DNA of 64,000 nucleotides from Trujillonella endophytica (GTDB lineage: Bacteria; Actinomycetota; Actinomycetes; Mycobacteriales; Geodermatophilaceae), in the NCBI RefSeq assembly GCF_019799905.1, contig NZ_JABGCI010000005.1, positions 62,001-126,000 on the forward strand, read 5' to 3'. A program made the position numbers and the translations under genes. Numbering within the stretch: the first letter of the stretch is position 1; every line of letters starts with the position of its first letter. The notes beneath the pieces were generated by a model. It saw only the letters and a list, made by a program, of their open reading frames with translations, was not told the DNA's origin and did not search any database. Of this stretch, positions 24,502 to 33,761 are shown piece after piece.

Positions 24502-26268
24502 TCAGGTGCCGCTCAGGTGCCGCGCCGCGTTCACCAGGCCGACGTGGCTGAACGCCTGCGGCGTGTTGCCGAGCTGGCGACCGGTGACGGTGTCGTACTC
24601 CTCCGCCAGCAGCCCGAGGTCGCTGCGCAGGCCCAGCAGCCGCTCGAACAGCTGCCGGGCCTCGGCGGTGCGCCCGGTCCCGTGCAGCGCCTCGACCAGC
24701 CAGAAGCTGCAGATGAGGAAGGTGCCCTCGTCGCCGGGCAGGCCGTCGACGCGGCCGTCGGCGTCGACCCGGTAGCGGAGCAGGAACCCGTCCTCGGAGA
24801 GCTCGCGCCGGACCGCCTCCACCGTGCCGGCGACCCGGGGGTCGCCCCAGTCGAGGAAGCCGACCCGCGGGATGAGCAGCAGCGCGGCGTCCAGGCCGGT
24901 CGAGCCGTAGAACTGGGTGAACGTCCCGCGGTCGGCGTCGAAGCCCTTCGCGCAGACCTCGTCGTGGATCTGCTGCCGCAGGCCGCGCCAACGGTCGACC
25001 GGGCCCTCCAGGCCGTGGTGCTCGACCGCCCGCACCGCGCGGTCCACCCCCGCCCACGCCATGACCTTCGAGTGGACGAACGGGCGGCGCGGACCGCGGA
25101 CCTCCCACAGGCTGTTGTCCGGCTCGTCCCACGCGCCCTCGAGGAAGTCCATGAGCGCCGTCTGCAGAGCCCAGTGGTCGTCGGTGCTCGCCAGCCCGGC
25201 CTCCCGGGACAGGTGCAGCCCGTCGAGGACCTCGCCCCAGACGTCGAGCTGGAACTGGGACGCCGCGGCGTTGCCGACCCGGACCGGCGCCGATCCCTCG
25301 TAACCGGGCAGCCACGGCAGCTCGTACTCCGGGATGCGGCGCGACCCGTCCAGGGCGTACATGATCCGCAGGTCCTTCGGGTCACCGGCCACCGCCCGCA
25401 GCAGCCACTCCCGCCAGGCCTGCGCCTCGGCGGTGTACCCGGTGCCGAGCAGCGACTGCAGGGTGAAGGTGGCGTCACGCAGCCAGCAGAACCGGTAGTC
25501 CCAGTTGCGCGACCCGCCGAGCTGCTCGGGCAGCGACGTGGTCGCCGCCGCGACGATCCCCCCGGTCGGGGCGTAGGTCAGCGCCTTGAGCGTGAGCAGC
25601 GACCGGCGGACGGCGTCGCCCCACTCCCCCTCGTACGTGCACCGGGCCATCCACTCCGCCCAGAACGACTCTGTGTCCGCCAGCGCCCGCTCCGCGTCGA
25701 CCGGCACCGGCCGCGGCAGGTGGGAGGCGGCGTGGGTGAGCACGAAGGGCACCCGCTCCCCCGCGGCCACCGCGAACTCGCCGCGGGTGACCAGGTCGCG
25801 GCCCGCCAGCGGCACGGGGGTGCGCAGCCACACCGCGTCGGGGCCGGCCACCGCGGCGAGGTCGCCGTCGACCCGGCGCACCCACGGCAGCAGGTGGCCG
25901 TAGTCGAAGCGCAGCACCAGCTCCGTGCGCATCGGCACCCGGCCGGACACGCCCTCGACGATGCGGACGACGTCGGCCGCCTCCCCGCGCGGCGGCATCA
26001 GGTCGAGCACCCGCACCGTCCCGTCGGGGGTCTCCCACTCGGTCTCCAGGACCAGCGAGTCCCCGCGGTAGCGACGGCGCGTGCACGTCCCGCCGGAGGC
26101 CGGCGCGAGCAGCCACCGGCCGTTCGCCTCGTCCCCGAGGAGCGCGGCGAAGCACGCGGCGGAGTCGAAGCGAGGCAGGCACAGCCAGTCGATCGAGCCG
26201 TCCCGTCCCACGAGGGCCGCCGTCTGCAGGTCCCCGATGAGCCCGTAGTCCTCGATCCGGCCGGGCAT
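24502..26268 (-). CDS. Glycoside hydrolase family 15 (glucoamylase/trehalase-like)
   Basis: This 588-residue protein starts at ATG after GGGAGG. It begins IEDYGLIGDLQTAALVGRDGSIDWLCLPRFDS, the N-terminal signature of bacterial GH15 enzymes, and contains the barrel motif SRNWDYRFCWLRDA. Mycobacterial relatives of this size and start are trehalases; others are glucoamylases. No signal peptide is present, so an intracellular sugar is likely. It lies between a glucose dehydrogenase gene (61 bp upstream) and a hydrolase, forming a run that would release glucose and oxidise it. Confidence 0.88.
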   Translation of the reverse strand: MPGRIEDYGLIGDLQTAALVGRDGSIDWLCLPRFDSAACFAALLGDEANGRWLLAPASGGTCTRRRYRGDSLVLETEWETPDGTVRVLDLMPPRGEAADVVRIVEGVSGRVPMRTELVLRFDYGHLLPWVRRVDGDLAAVAGPDAVWLRTPVPLAGRDLVTRGEFAVAAGERVPFVLTHAASHLPRPVPVDAERALADTESFWAEWMARCTYEGEWGDAVRRSLLTLKALTYAPTGGIVAAATTSLPEQLGGSRNWDYRFCWLRDATFTLQSLLGTGYTAEAQAWREWLLRAVAGDPKDLRIMYALDGSRRIPEYELPWLPGYEGSAPVRVGNAAASQFQLDVWGEVLDGLHLSREAGLASTDDHWALQTALMDFLEGAWDEPDNSLWEVRGPRRPFVHSKVMAWAGVDRAVRAVEHHGLEGPVDRWRGLRQQIHDEVCAKGFDADRGTFTQFYGSTGLDAALLLIPRVGFLDWGDPRVAGTVEAVRRELSEDGFLLRYRVDADGRVDGLPGDEGTFLICSFWLVEALHGTGRTAEARQLFERLLGLRSDLGLLAEEYDTVTGRQLGNTPQAFSHVGLVNAARHLSGT

Positions 26269-26329
26269 GGCCGCACCTCCCTGTCGGTCGTCGTGGGTCG
26301 TTCGGGTGTGCTCGTCCGGGGGTGACCGG

Positions 26330-27445
26330 TCAGCGGGTCAGGTCGAGGACCACCTTGATGTCGTCGTCCTCCGGCCGGAACGCCTCGGCGAAGGAGTCCA
26401 GCGGCAGCCGGCGGGTGACCAGCCGCTCCAGCCAGGGCAGGTCGGCGGCGGCCAGAGCCCCGGCCGCCTGCGCGTAGTGGTCGAGGTTGGCGTTGACCGA
26501 GCCGACGACGACGTCGTTCTCCAGCACGAGCGAGCGGTTGAGGTCCCCGGCGTCCAGCCGCACGGTCCGGCCGGCCGCGGAGATCCCGGTGAGGCAGACG
26601 ATCCCGTAGTGCTGCGTCGTCCCCATGGCGTCGAGCACGAGCGACGGCACGCCGGTGGCCTCGACGACGACCTCGGGCGGCCCGATCGCCGCGACGGCCG
26701 CCGCGTACCCGTCGCAGTGATAGGTCGCCCCGAGCGCCTGGACGAGGTCGGGCTTGAGCCCCTCGCGGACGACGTCCAGCACGTGGACGTCGAGCCCGCG
26801 CTGCCGGCCCAGCAGGGCGGCGAGCAGCCCGATCGGCCCTGCGCCGGTCACGAGCACCCGCTCGGGCTCGAACCACGAGCGGGAGCCGATCCGCTCGATC
26901 TGGTCCCACGCCTTGGCGACGACGCTCGTCGGCTCGAGCAGCATGCCCACGGACTCCAGCGAGGCGTCCAGCGCGACCGCGTACGCGGGCTCGACGCACC
27001 ACGTCTCGCCGGCGTACCCGTCGAGGTCCTTGATCCCGCGCTCGGTGTACCGGCCGTTGCGGCACATGTCGAAGTGCCCGTGCGCGCAGGCGCCGCACGG
27101 CACCGGGTCGGGCCGGCGCACGACGCCGACGACCAGGTCCCCCGGCGCGAACCCGGAGCCGGCCGGGGCCTCGCGGACCCGCCCCAGGCTCTCGTGCCCG
27201 AGGACCAGCTGCTCCCGGCCCGGCGGAGCCGTGCCGTACTCGGCTGCGGCGATCTCCCGGTCGGTTCCGCAGATGCCGACGGCCAGGCCGTCGACCAGGA
27301 GCTCACCGGGCCCCGGCACCGGGTCCGGGACGTCGCTGACGGCCACCGAGCCGGCGACCCCGGGGACAACGGTCAGCGCGCGCAGGGGGTCCTCCGTCCG
27401 GACGGCTCCCGACTCCGGCGGCGGGGCATCCCGATGCTCCGCCAT
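26330..27445 (-). CDS. Glucose 1-dehydrogenase-like zinc-dependent medium-chain dehydrogenase
   Basis: This is a 371-residue MDR enzyme. The catalytic zinc site has GICGTDREI and GHES, the structural zinc loop PCGACAHGHFDMC, and the Rossmann motif VTGAGPIGLLAALLG. The C-terminal half (YGIVCLTGIS, LENDVVVGSVNANLDHY, then DDIKVVLDL) is characteristic of the glucose dehydrogenase C-terminal domain. It oxidises glucose to gluconolactone with NAD(P). It is 18 bp downstream of the sigma-factor gene on the same strand, and upstream of the GH15 gene. Confidence 0.85.
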   Translation of the reverse strand: MAEHRDAPPPESGAVRTEDPLRALTVVPGVAGSVAVSDVPDPVPGPGELLVDGLAVGICGTDREIAAAEYGTAPPGREQLVLGHESLGRVREAPAGSGFAPGDLVVGVVRRPDPVPCGACAHGHFDMCRNGRYTERGIKDLDGYAGETWCVEPAYAVALDASLESVGMLLEPTSVVAKAWDQIERIGSRSWFEPERVLVTGAGPIGLLAALLGRQRGLDVHVLDVVREGLKPDLVQALGATYHCDGYAAAVAAIGPPEVVVEATGVPSLVLDAMGTTQHYGIVCLTGISAAGRTVRLDAGDLNRSLVLENDVVVGSVNANLDHYAQAAGALAAADLPWLERLVTRRLPLDSFAEAFRPEDDDIKVVLDLTR

Positions 27446-27463
27446 CCGGCACCGGTCGGCGAC

Positions 27464-28330
27464 TCAGTACGGGAGATCCAGGGCGGCCACCCGCTGCGGA
27501 TCGGCCAGGATGTCGATCTCGACGACCAGGCCGTCCGCGACCGTGAACGCCAGCACCGAGACCACCCGGCCGTCGAGCGTGGACACGATGCCGGGGCCGC
27601 CGTCGACCACGGCGAACCGCGCCTGCTGGGCGCCGGCCCGGTACATCGTCGCCTGTGCGGCGACCTCGGCCGCGCCCCGTACGAGCTTCGAGCCGGCGCC
27701 GCCGGTGTCCACGCGCAGCACCGCGTCCGGGTGCAGGATCGCGATCAGCGCCGCGAGGTCCCCGCCGCGCGCGGCCGCGAGCCAGGCGTCGACGATCGCG
27801 CGCTGGCGGGCGCGGTCGGGCCGGCCGGCGGGCGTCGCCCCCCGGACCCGCCGCCGGGCCCGGCTGGCCAGCTGACGGGCCGCGGCCGGTGTCCGGTCCA
27901 CCATGGGGGCGATCTCCTCGAACGGCACCGCGAACATGTCGTGCAGCACGAACGCCAGCCGCTCCGCGGGGTCGAGCCCCTCCAGCACGACCATCAGGGC
28001 GATCCCCACCGAGTCGGCGAGCACGCCCTGCTCGGCCGGGTCCACGCCGTCCCCGGACTCGACGACCGGGTCGGGCACCCGCACGTCCAGCGGGTCCTCC
28101 CGCCGGCCGGCCCGCGAGCGCAGCATGGTGAGGCACTGCCGCGAGACGATCGTGGTGAGCCAGCCGCCGACGTTCGCCACGTCGTCGCCCGAGGCGCGCG
28201 AGACCCGCAGCCAGGCCTCCTGCACCGCGTCCTCGGCCTCGGCGAACGAGCCGAGCATCCGGTGGGCCACCGCCCGCAGGCGGGGCCGGTGCGCCTCGAA
28301 CTGCGCGGCCCAGAAGTCCTCGTCCTGCAC
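27464..28330 (-). CDS. ECF sigma factor with SnoaL-like C-terminal domain (ECF41/SigJ type)
   Basis: This 288-residue protein starts at GTG 28330, seven bases after GAGAGGA. Sigma2 (ahead of AEDAVQEAWLRVSRA) and sigma4 (LDPAERLAFVLHDMFAVPFEEIA, then ARQLASRARRRV) regions are followed by a ~110-residue SnoaL-like domain (RQRAIVDAWLAAARGGDLAALIAILHPDAVL). This is the architecture of ECF41 sigma factors, where the fused domain replaces an anti-sigma factor. The divergent gene is an AhpD-like protein, the classic ECF41 partner. Confidence 0.88.
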   Translation of the reverse strand: MQDEDFWAAQFEAHRPRLRAVAHRMLGSFAEAEDAVQEAWLRVSRASGDDVANVGGWLTTIVSRQCLTMLRSRAGRREDPLDVRVPDPVVESGDGVDPAEQGVLADSVGIALMVVLEGLDPAERLAFVLHDMFAVPFEEIAPMVDRTPAAARQLASRARRRVRGATPAGRPDRARQRAIVDAWLAAARGGDLAALIAILHPDAVLRVDTGGAGSKLVRGAAEVAAQATMYRAGAQQARFAVVDGGPGIVSTLDGRVVSVLAFTVADGLVVEIDILADPQRVAALDLPY

Positions 28331-28357
28331 GGTCACATCCTCTCGGTCCGGTGCGTC
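28331..28357 (+). promoter_or_regulatory. ECF41-type promoter for the AhpD-like gene
   Basis: GGTCACA (28331-28337), a 16-bp spacer and CGTC (28354-28357) fit the known ECF41 consensus TGTCACA-N16/17-CGTC. GGTCACATC also recurs inverted as GATGTGACC at 28361-28369. Confidence 0.55.
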
Positions 28358-28402
28358 ATCGATGTGACCGCTCAGCCGGGGCGGACGTGACAGGAGGACA
28401 CC

Positions 28403-28858
28403 ATGCAGGCTCGGATGACCCACCCCACGACGGTGCTGCCCGACGCGATGACGGCGCTGCTGGCGCTGAGCAGGGCGTCGCGGTCGGGCACCGTCCCCGG
28501 GACGACGCACACGCTGGTCCACCTGCGGGTGAGCCAGATCAACGGCTGCAGCCTGTGCGTCGATCTGCACGCGCAGGAGCTCAAGGAGGCCGGTGAGACC
28601 GACCAGCGGATCTGGGGGGTCGGGGCCTGGCGGGAGTCGCCGTACTTCAGCGACGCCGAGCGCGCCGCGCTGGCCCTCGCCGAGTGCGTGACCCGGCTCG
28701 CGGACCGGCCAGACCCCGTCCCCGACGCCGTCTGGGACGACGCCGCCGACCACTACGACGAGCGGGAGCTCTCGTCGCTGCTGCTCTCCATCGCGGCCAT
28801 CAACGTGTGGAACCGGCTCAACGCGGCGACCCGGCAGCCGGCCGGAGCCGCCTGGTGA
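28403..28858 (+). CDS. Carboxymuconolactone decarboxylase/AhpD-like protein
   Basis: This 151-residue protein starts at ATG after AGGAGGA. It has the redox motif NGCSLCVDLHAQEL (CxxC with a following His), the AhpD/CMD active site. Family members are peroxidase-partner or decarboxylase-like proteins. It is divergent from an ECF41 sigma gene, and such proteins are the typical targets of ECF41 regulation. A role in oxidative or nitrosative stress is plausible but not shown. Confidence 0.88.
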   Translation: MQARMTHPTTVLPDAMTALLALSRASRSGTVPGTTHTLVHLRVSQINGCSLCVDLHAQELKEAGETDQRIWGVGAWRESPYFSDAERAALALAECVTRLADRPDPVPDAVWDDAADHYDERELSSLLLSIAAINVWNRLNAATRQPAGAAW

Positions 28859-28876
28859 GACCGCCCGGGACGGCGC

Positions 28877-29593
28877 TCAGCCGAGGCGGTGCGCGAGCGC
28901 GGCGGCGACGGTGCCCAGGGTGTTGGTCGCGAGGTGCAGCAGCCCCGGCGCGAGGAGACTCCCGCTGCGCAGCCGGAGCCAGGCGAACAGCACCCCGGCG
29001 GCCGCGGTGAACAGGCACCCGAGCGCCACCGCCGCCGCCTGGGCGACCGGCCCGCCGGCGAGGTCGTTGGCCGTCACGGCGCCGAGCGTGGGCCGGATGT
29101 GCCAGATGCCGAACACGACGGCGGACAGGGCGATGGCCGCCCGCTGCGGGACCAGCCTGACGAGTGCGGCCAGCAGCACCCCCCGGAACGCGACCTCCTC
29201 CCACAGCACCGTGCCCAGGGGGATGCGGACCAGGACCTGGTACGCGACGGCCGGACCGTCCAGCCCGGCCGTCCGCGCGTCCGTGAGCAGCGGGCGGAGT
29301 ACCGGGACGGCGAGGGCGACCGCGTAGCCGGCGGCGACCAGGGCGACGCAGACCGCGCCCCACCGGGTTCCCGCGCCCAGCCGGTCCCGGGACAACCCCA
29401 GGTCCGCCCACGACAGCCGGCTCGCCCGCGCCGCCGCGAGGAGCGCCACCGTGGCGGCGACGTTCGCCACGACGTAGGACCCGGGGTGGCCGGGCAGCCT
29501 CGTCACGACGACGTTGTTCCAGGCGCACAGGACCAGGACCACCGGGACGGCGAACGCGACCGCCTGCCGTCGACGGGATGGGCGAGCATGCAC
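28877..29593 (-). CDS. CPBP-family intramembrane metalloprotease
   Basis: This 238-residue protein has about seven hydrophobic segments. It has the CAAX/CPBP (Abi) motifs WEEVAFRG (EExxxR) at ~residue 140 and FGIWHIRPTLG (His of motif 2), followed by a third helix motif near LLAPGLLHLATNT. Bacterial members may cleave within membranes or aid bacteriocin self-immunity. GTG 29593 overlaps the start region of the divergent membrane-protein gene by 16 bp, so one of the two starts may be further in. Confidence 0.82.
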   Translation of the reverse strand: MHARPSRRRQAVAFAVPVVLVLCAWNNVVVTRLPGHPGSYVVANVAATVALLAAARASRLSWADLGLSRDRLGAGTRWGAVCVALVAAGYAVALAVPVLRPLLTDARTAGLDGPAVAYQVLVRIPLGTVLWEEVAFRGVLLAALVRLVPQRAAIALSAVVFGIWHIRPTLGAVTANDLAGGPVAQAAAVALGCLFTAAAGVLFAWLRLRSGSLLAPGLLHLATNTLGTVAAALAHRLG

Positions 29594-29985
29594 CGGTGGT
29601 GTCTTCCCGCTCCGTGGCCGGGCTCACGTGGCTCGCGCTCGCCGTCGGGTGCGTGGCCGCCGTCGTCGTGTTCGGCGAGCTGTCCACCGGGGCGTTGCTG
29701 GCCGTCGGCGGGACCGCGGCGCTGGGAGCGGCGGTGGGCGTGCACCGCCGCGCCGGTGCGGCGGCCCGGCCGGTCGGCCGCCGGGGCCTCCCCTGGCTCG
29801 GCTGGGTGGCGGCCGGCCTGCTGTGGGAGGCGGTCACCCTGCTCGACGACGACCTCCCGACCGTCAGCGACCTCGGCGATCCCCTCCTCGCCGCCCCACC
29901 CGCCCGGGCGGCGGCCACCGTGGTCTGGCTGGTGGCCGGCGCCTGGCTGGTCACCCGGCCCCGCACCCGGCCGGACCGACCGTGA
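29578..29985 (+). CDS. Small membrane protein
   Basis: This 135-residue protein has about four hydrophobic segments (residues ~12-32, 38-52, 70-88, 108-128). ATG 29578 would overlap the divergent gene; GTG codons at 29596 and 29599 are alternative starts. I do not recognise a family. It is coupled to the next gene by a GTGA overlap, and similar pairs of a ~130-aa membrane protein with a DUF6186 protein occur in related actinobacteria as far as I recall. Confidence 0.6.
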   Translation: MGEHAPVVSSRSVAGLTWLALAVGCVAAVVVFGELSTGALLAVGGTAALGAAVGVHRRAGAAARPVGRRGLPWLGWVAAGLLWEAVTLLDDDLPTVSDLGDPLLAAPPARAAATVVWLVAGAWLVTRPRTRPDRP

Positions 29986-30179
29986 GCGGTACCGCCGTGT
30001 CGGCGACCGTCGTGGTCGTGCTGCTGGTGTCCGGCCTGGCGCTGGAGGCCTCCGCCCGCCGGAGGGGCGTCCCGGCGACCGCCTCGCAGGCCGTGGGTGC
30101 GGCCATGCGCTCCACCCCCGGCCGCGTGGCGGTGCTCCTCGCCTGGGCCTGGCTCGGCGTGCACTTCCTCGCCCGCTGA
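29982..30179 (+). CDS. DUF6186-like small membrane protein
   Basis: This 65-residue protein starts at GTG, overlapping the upstream stop (GTGA). It has two helices: VVVVLLVSGLALEASARR at the N-terminus and GRVAVLLAWAWLGVHFLAR at the C-terminus, the pattern of DUF6186. Function is unknown. It is translationally coupled to the 135-aa membrane protein. Confidence 0.7.
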   Translation: MSGTAVSATVVVVLLVSGLALEASARRRGVPATASQAVGAAMRSTPGRVAVLLAWAWLGVHFLAR

Positions 30180-30307
30180 CCGGCCGCCGTCGGCGCCGGT
30201 TCAGGTGCGGCCCTCCCCGTCCGTCCGTGACCCGCGCCACGTGCCCGCTCCCGGCCGCCTCATGCGTCCCCGCGCGTCTCCCGGTTCCGCCTCCGGGGAC
30301 GCCGGTG

Positions 30308-30313
30308 CAGTCT
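30308..30313 (+). promoter_or_regulatory. -10 element of a leaderless transcript (racemase)
   Basis: CAGTCT lies six bases before GTG 30320, with no ribosome binding site between. Confidence 0.35.
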
Positions 30314-30319
30314 GTCGAC

Positions 30320-31096
30320 GTGTCGCACACCGCCCTGCCCCCCGCTCCGTCCACCGCCGATCCGGAGCGGCTGCGCCCGCCGGCCCGGCAGCGCGTCGTC
30401 GGGATGCTCGGCGGGATGAGCTGGGAGTCCACCGCCGAGTACTACCGGCTCGCCAACGAGCTGGTCCGCGAGCGGCTCGGCGGGCTGCACTCCGCACGGC
30501 TGCTGCTCGCCTCGGTCGACTTCGCCGAGATCGAGCGGCTCCAGGTCGCCGGCGACTGGGACGCCGCCGGCGGGCTCCTGGCGGAGGAGGCCGCGCGGCT
30601 GCAGGCGGGTGGCGCGGAGCTCCTGGTGCTCTGCACCAACACGATGCACCGCGTGGCCGACCAGGTGCAGGCGGCGGTGGACATCCCGCTGTTGCACCTG
30701 GCCGACGCGACCGCCACCGCGGTGCGGGCCGCCGGTCTGTCCACGGTCGGGCTGCTGGGCACCGCCTTCACGATGGAGCAGGCGTTCTACCGGGACCGGC
30801 TCGCCGGCTCCGGCCTGCGCGTGCTGGTGCCCGACGCGGCGGATCGTGCCGAGGTCCACCGGGTCATCTACGAGGAGCTGTGCCTCGGCATCGTCCGCGC
30901 GGAGTCCCGGCAGGCCTACCGGCAGGTCATCGAGCGGCTGGTCGACGCGGGGGCGCAGGGCGTCGTCCTCGGCTGCACGGAGATCGAACTGCTCGTCGGC
31001 GCCGACGACAGCGCCGTCCCCGTCTTCCCGACCACGCGGCTGCACGTCGAGGCGGCGATCACCGCCGCGCTCGGCGACGCGCCGCCGATCGGATAG
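30320..31096 (+). CDS. Aspartate/glutamate racemase family protein
   Basis: This is a 258-residue protein. After a ~27-residue variable N-terminus comes GMLGGMSWESTAEYYR, the signature of bacterial Asp/Glu racemases of the YgeA type. Both catalytic cysteines are present, in VLCTNTMH (~residue 106) and LGCTEIELL (~residue 219). It interconverts D and L amino acids without cofactor. It is alone in its unit; GTG 30320 fits the leaderless -10. Confidence 0.9.
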   Translation: MSHTALPPAPSTADPERLRPPARQRVVGMLGGMSWESTAEYYRLANELVRERLGGLHSARLLLASVDFAEIERLQVAGDWDAAGGLLAEEAARLQAGGAELLVLCTNTMHRVADQVQAAVDIPLLHLADATATAVRAAGLSTVGLLGTAFTMEQAFYRDRLAGSGLRVLVPDAADRAEVHRVIYEELCLGIVRAESRQAYRQVIERLVDAGAQGVVLGCTEIELLVGADDSAVPVFPTTRLHVEAAITAALGDAPPIG

Positions 31097-31112
31097 CCGG
31101 ACGCCCCGGGGG

Positions 31113-31118
31113 TAGGGG
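31113..31118 (+). promoter_or_regulatory. -10-like element of a leaderless transcript (Rieske-hemerythrin)
   Basis: TAGGGG lies six bases before ATG 31125. The last position is not T, so the element is weaker than its siblings. Confidence 0.3.
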
Positions 31119-31124
31119 GCGGGC

Positions 31125-31988
31125 ATGACCTCCGAGGCGCCACCCCCGCTCGCACCCCCGGCCGAGGGGGAGATGGTGACCGCGGAGCACGACGGCGCGG
31201 TCGTGGCCGTCGCGATGCTCGACGGCGCGCTGCACGGCTTCGACGACACGTGCCCGCACGCCGGCTGCTCCCTGTCCGAGGGCGAGCTCGACGGTCGGAC
31301 CGTCGTCTGCCCGTGCCACATGGCCACCTTCGACGTCGCCACCGGCGCCGTCGTGGACGGCCCGTCCATCGACGGGGTGAAGACCTGGCCGGTCGAGGTC
31401 GCCGACGGTGCGCTCGTGCTCGGGGAACCGCGGGATCCCGAACCGGCCGCTGACGAGGCGGACGCCGGGCCGTCGACGGACGACCGCCCGGAGACCGACG
31501 TCGCCGTCCTCGTGGAGCTGGAGCACGGGGCGATGCGCCGCCAGTTCGAGGCACTCGACCAGCTGACGGACGCGGCGGAGCTGACGGCGTCCTGGACCAC
31601 CCTGCGCGAGCTCCTCGAGATCCACGCCAGTGCCGAGGAGTCGGTCCTCTACCCCCGGTTGGCGCGCGCCGCCGACGAGGGGGCCGAGGAGGCCGAGCAC
31701 GCCGTGCATGACCACAACGAGATCCGCGACGGCGTCCGCGCCGTCGAGGAGCACGAGGTCGGCGGCGAGGACTGGTGGTCCGCGCTGCGGCGGGCCCACG
31801 AGGTCACCGAGGAGCACCTGCAGGAGGAGGAACGCGATCCGCTGCCCCTCTTCCGGGAGCACACCGACCGGGCACGGCGTGAGGAGCTCGGCCGGGAGTG
31901 GCTCGACTTCTCCGAGCGGCACCGGCACGCGCGGGGACTGGCCGGGGAGGACGTCGACCCCCGCAGCGTGGTCGAGGGCTCCGGCTGA
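31125..31988 (+). CDS. Rieske [2Fe-2S] domain fused to a hemerythrin-like domain
   Basis: This is a 287-residue soluble protein. Residues ~10-105 are a Rieske ferredoxin domain with both cluster ligands, CPHAGC and CPCHMATFD (Cys-x-His and Cys-x2-His). A ~25-residue acidic linker follows. Residues ~125-250 are a four-helix HHE/hemerythrin-like domain with regularly placed His and Glu (LEHGAMRRQF, LLEIHASAEESVLYPRL, HAVHDHNEIRD, HEVTEEHLQEEE). The fusion joins an electron-transfer cluster to a diiron site in one chain, suggesting an O2-, peroxide- or NO-reacting reductive unit. This is inferred; I know of no characterised member. Confidence 0.85.
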   Translation: MTSEAPPPLAPPAEGEMVTAEHDGAVVAVAMLDGALHGFDDTCPHAGCSLSEGELDGRTVVCPCHMATFDVATGAVVDGPSIDGVKTWPVEVADGALVLGEPRDPEPAADEADAGPSTDDRPETDVAVLVELEHGAMRRQFEALDQLTDAAELTASWTTLRELLEIHASAEESVLYPRLARAADEGAEEAEHAVHDHNEIRDGVRAVEEHEVGGEDWWSALRRAHEVTEEHLQEEERDPLPLFREHTDRARREELGREWLDFSERHRHARGLAGEDVDPRSVVEGSG

Positions 31989-32060
31989 GGCGCTCCGCCC
32001 GCCCGGCCCTCGGGCAGCGGACCTCACGGGCCCTCCGACGCGCCGCTGTCGGACGCGGGC

Positions 32061-32684
32061 TCAGGACGCCCGGACCCGGACGAATCCCCGGCTTCCGTCG
32101 AGGCGCCAGCGCGCGGTGAAGGGCACGGAGGGACCGCTGGCGTGGGAGTCCCCCGGTGCGTAGGCCGCCATCGCCGCCACGATCTCGCCGTCCTCGACCC
32201 TCAGGCCCGCCGGGTCGTACACGGGCGGGAGGAGCGCGTCCTCCTCGAGGGTGCGTGGGCTGGGCAGGGCGCCGAGGAGCCGGCCGGAGGACGAGAAGGC
32301 CAGGACCTCCTGGACGACGCCGTTGGACGGCTGGGGCGAGCAGTCCAGCAGGACGACGGTGTCGGGGACGTCGTCGCCGTCCAGGTCCCCGCCGGCCGTG
32401 GCCGTGACCCGGATGTCGTAGTGGTCGTAGTACGGCGGCCGGCTGCCGTCGGCGGGGACCCGCGCCCTCCCGTCGACGACGGTCGCGCGCAGGCCGTCGG
32501 GGACGATGCCGTCGCAGGTCACCGTGTACGTGGTGTCCAGCCAGTCGGCTGCCGTCCTCGCCGGGACCGGCGCGCCGGCGATCGGCTCCCCAGCGGCGCA
32601 CCCGCCCAGCAGGAGGCAGGCGAGGCCGGCGACCGCGCGGCTCCGGCCGCCCGCCGCCCCCGGGCGGTCCGGTGGCATGGACAT
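32061..32684 (-). CDS. Predicted lipoprotein
   Basis: This 207-residue protein starts with a basic leader, a hydrophobic core (AVAGLACLLL) and a lipobox LGGC near residue 29, so it should be lipidated and outward-facing. The mature part is Asp-rich (GGDLDGDDVPDTVVLLDC, calcium-loop-like) and has two Cys that may pair. I do not recognise a family. ATG 32684 and ATG 32678 are both possible. It is divergent from the ABC transporter operon. Confidence 0.75.
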   Translation of the reverse strand: MSMPPDRPGAAGGRSRAVAGLACLLLGGCAAGEPIAGAPVPARTAADWLDTTYTVTCDGIVPDGLRATVVDGRARVPADGSRPPYYDHYDIRVTATAGGDLDGDDVPDTVVLLDCSPQPSNGVVQEVLAFSSSGRLLGALPSPRTLEEDALLPPVYDPAGLRVEDGEIVAAMAAYAPGDSHASGPSVPFTARWRLDGSRGFVRVRAS

Positions 32685-32868
32685 CGGCGATCACCTCGCC
32701 CGCGACGTGCTCCGGCGAGGAGGTCCGCCGGAGGGCCAGCGTCCCACCGGTCCGCGCTCCCGGACGCGCCCGGAGCGGCCCGCCGTCCGGGGCGGGCGAG
32801 CCGGTGCGCGCGCGGCGGGGGCGACTGCGGACGGTGAACCCCGGCCCTGCCCTCGGCCGCCCTCCGGA

Positions 32869-32908
32869 CCGAAAAGCCCTTTCGGCGACCGGCGTCCCTC
32901 CCTACCGT
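32869..32908 (+). promoter_or_regulatory. Inverted repeat and -10 before the ABC transporter operon
   Basis: CCGAAA-AGCCC-TTTCGG (32869-32885) is followed 17 bases later by TACCGT (32903-32908). The inverted repeat sits where a -35 would be, so it may be a regulator-binding site. Confidence 0.4.
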
Positions 32909-32953
32909 CGCCGGCGAAGGCGGCCGGCCGTCCCCTCGACCCCAGGAGTTCCC

Positions 32954-33760
<807 letters not shown>

Positions 33761-33761
33761 C

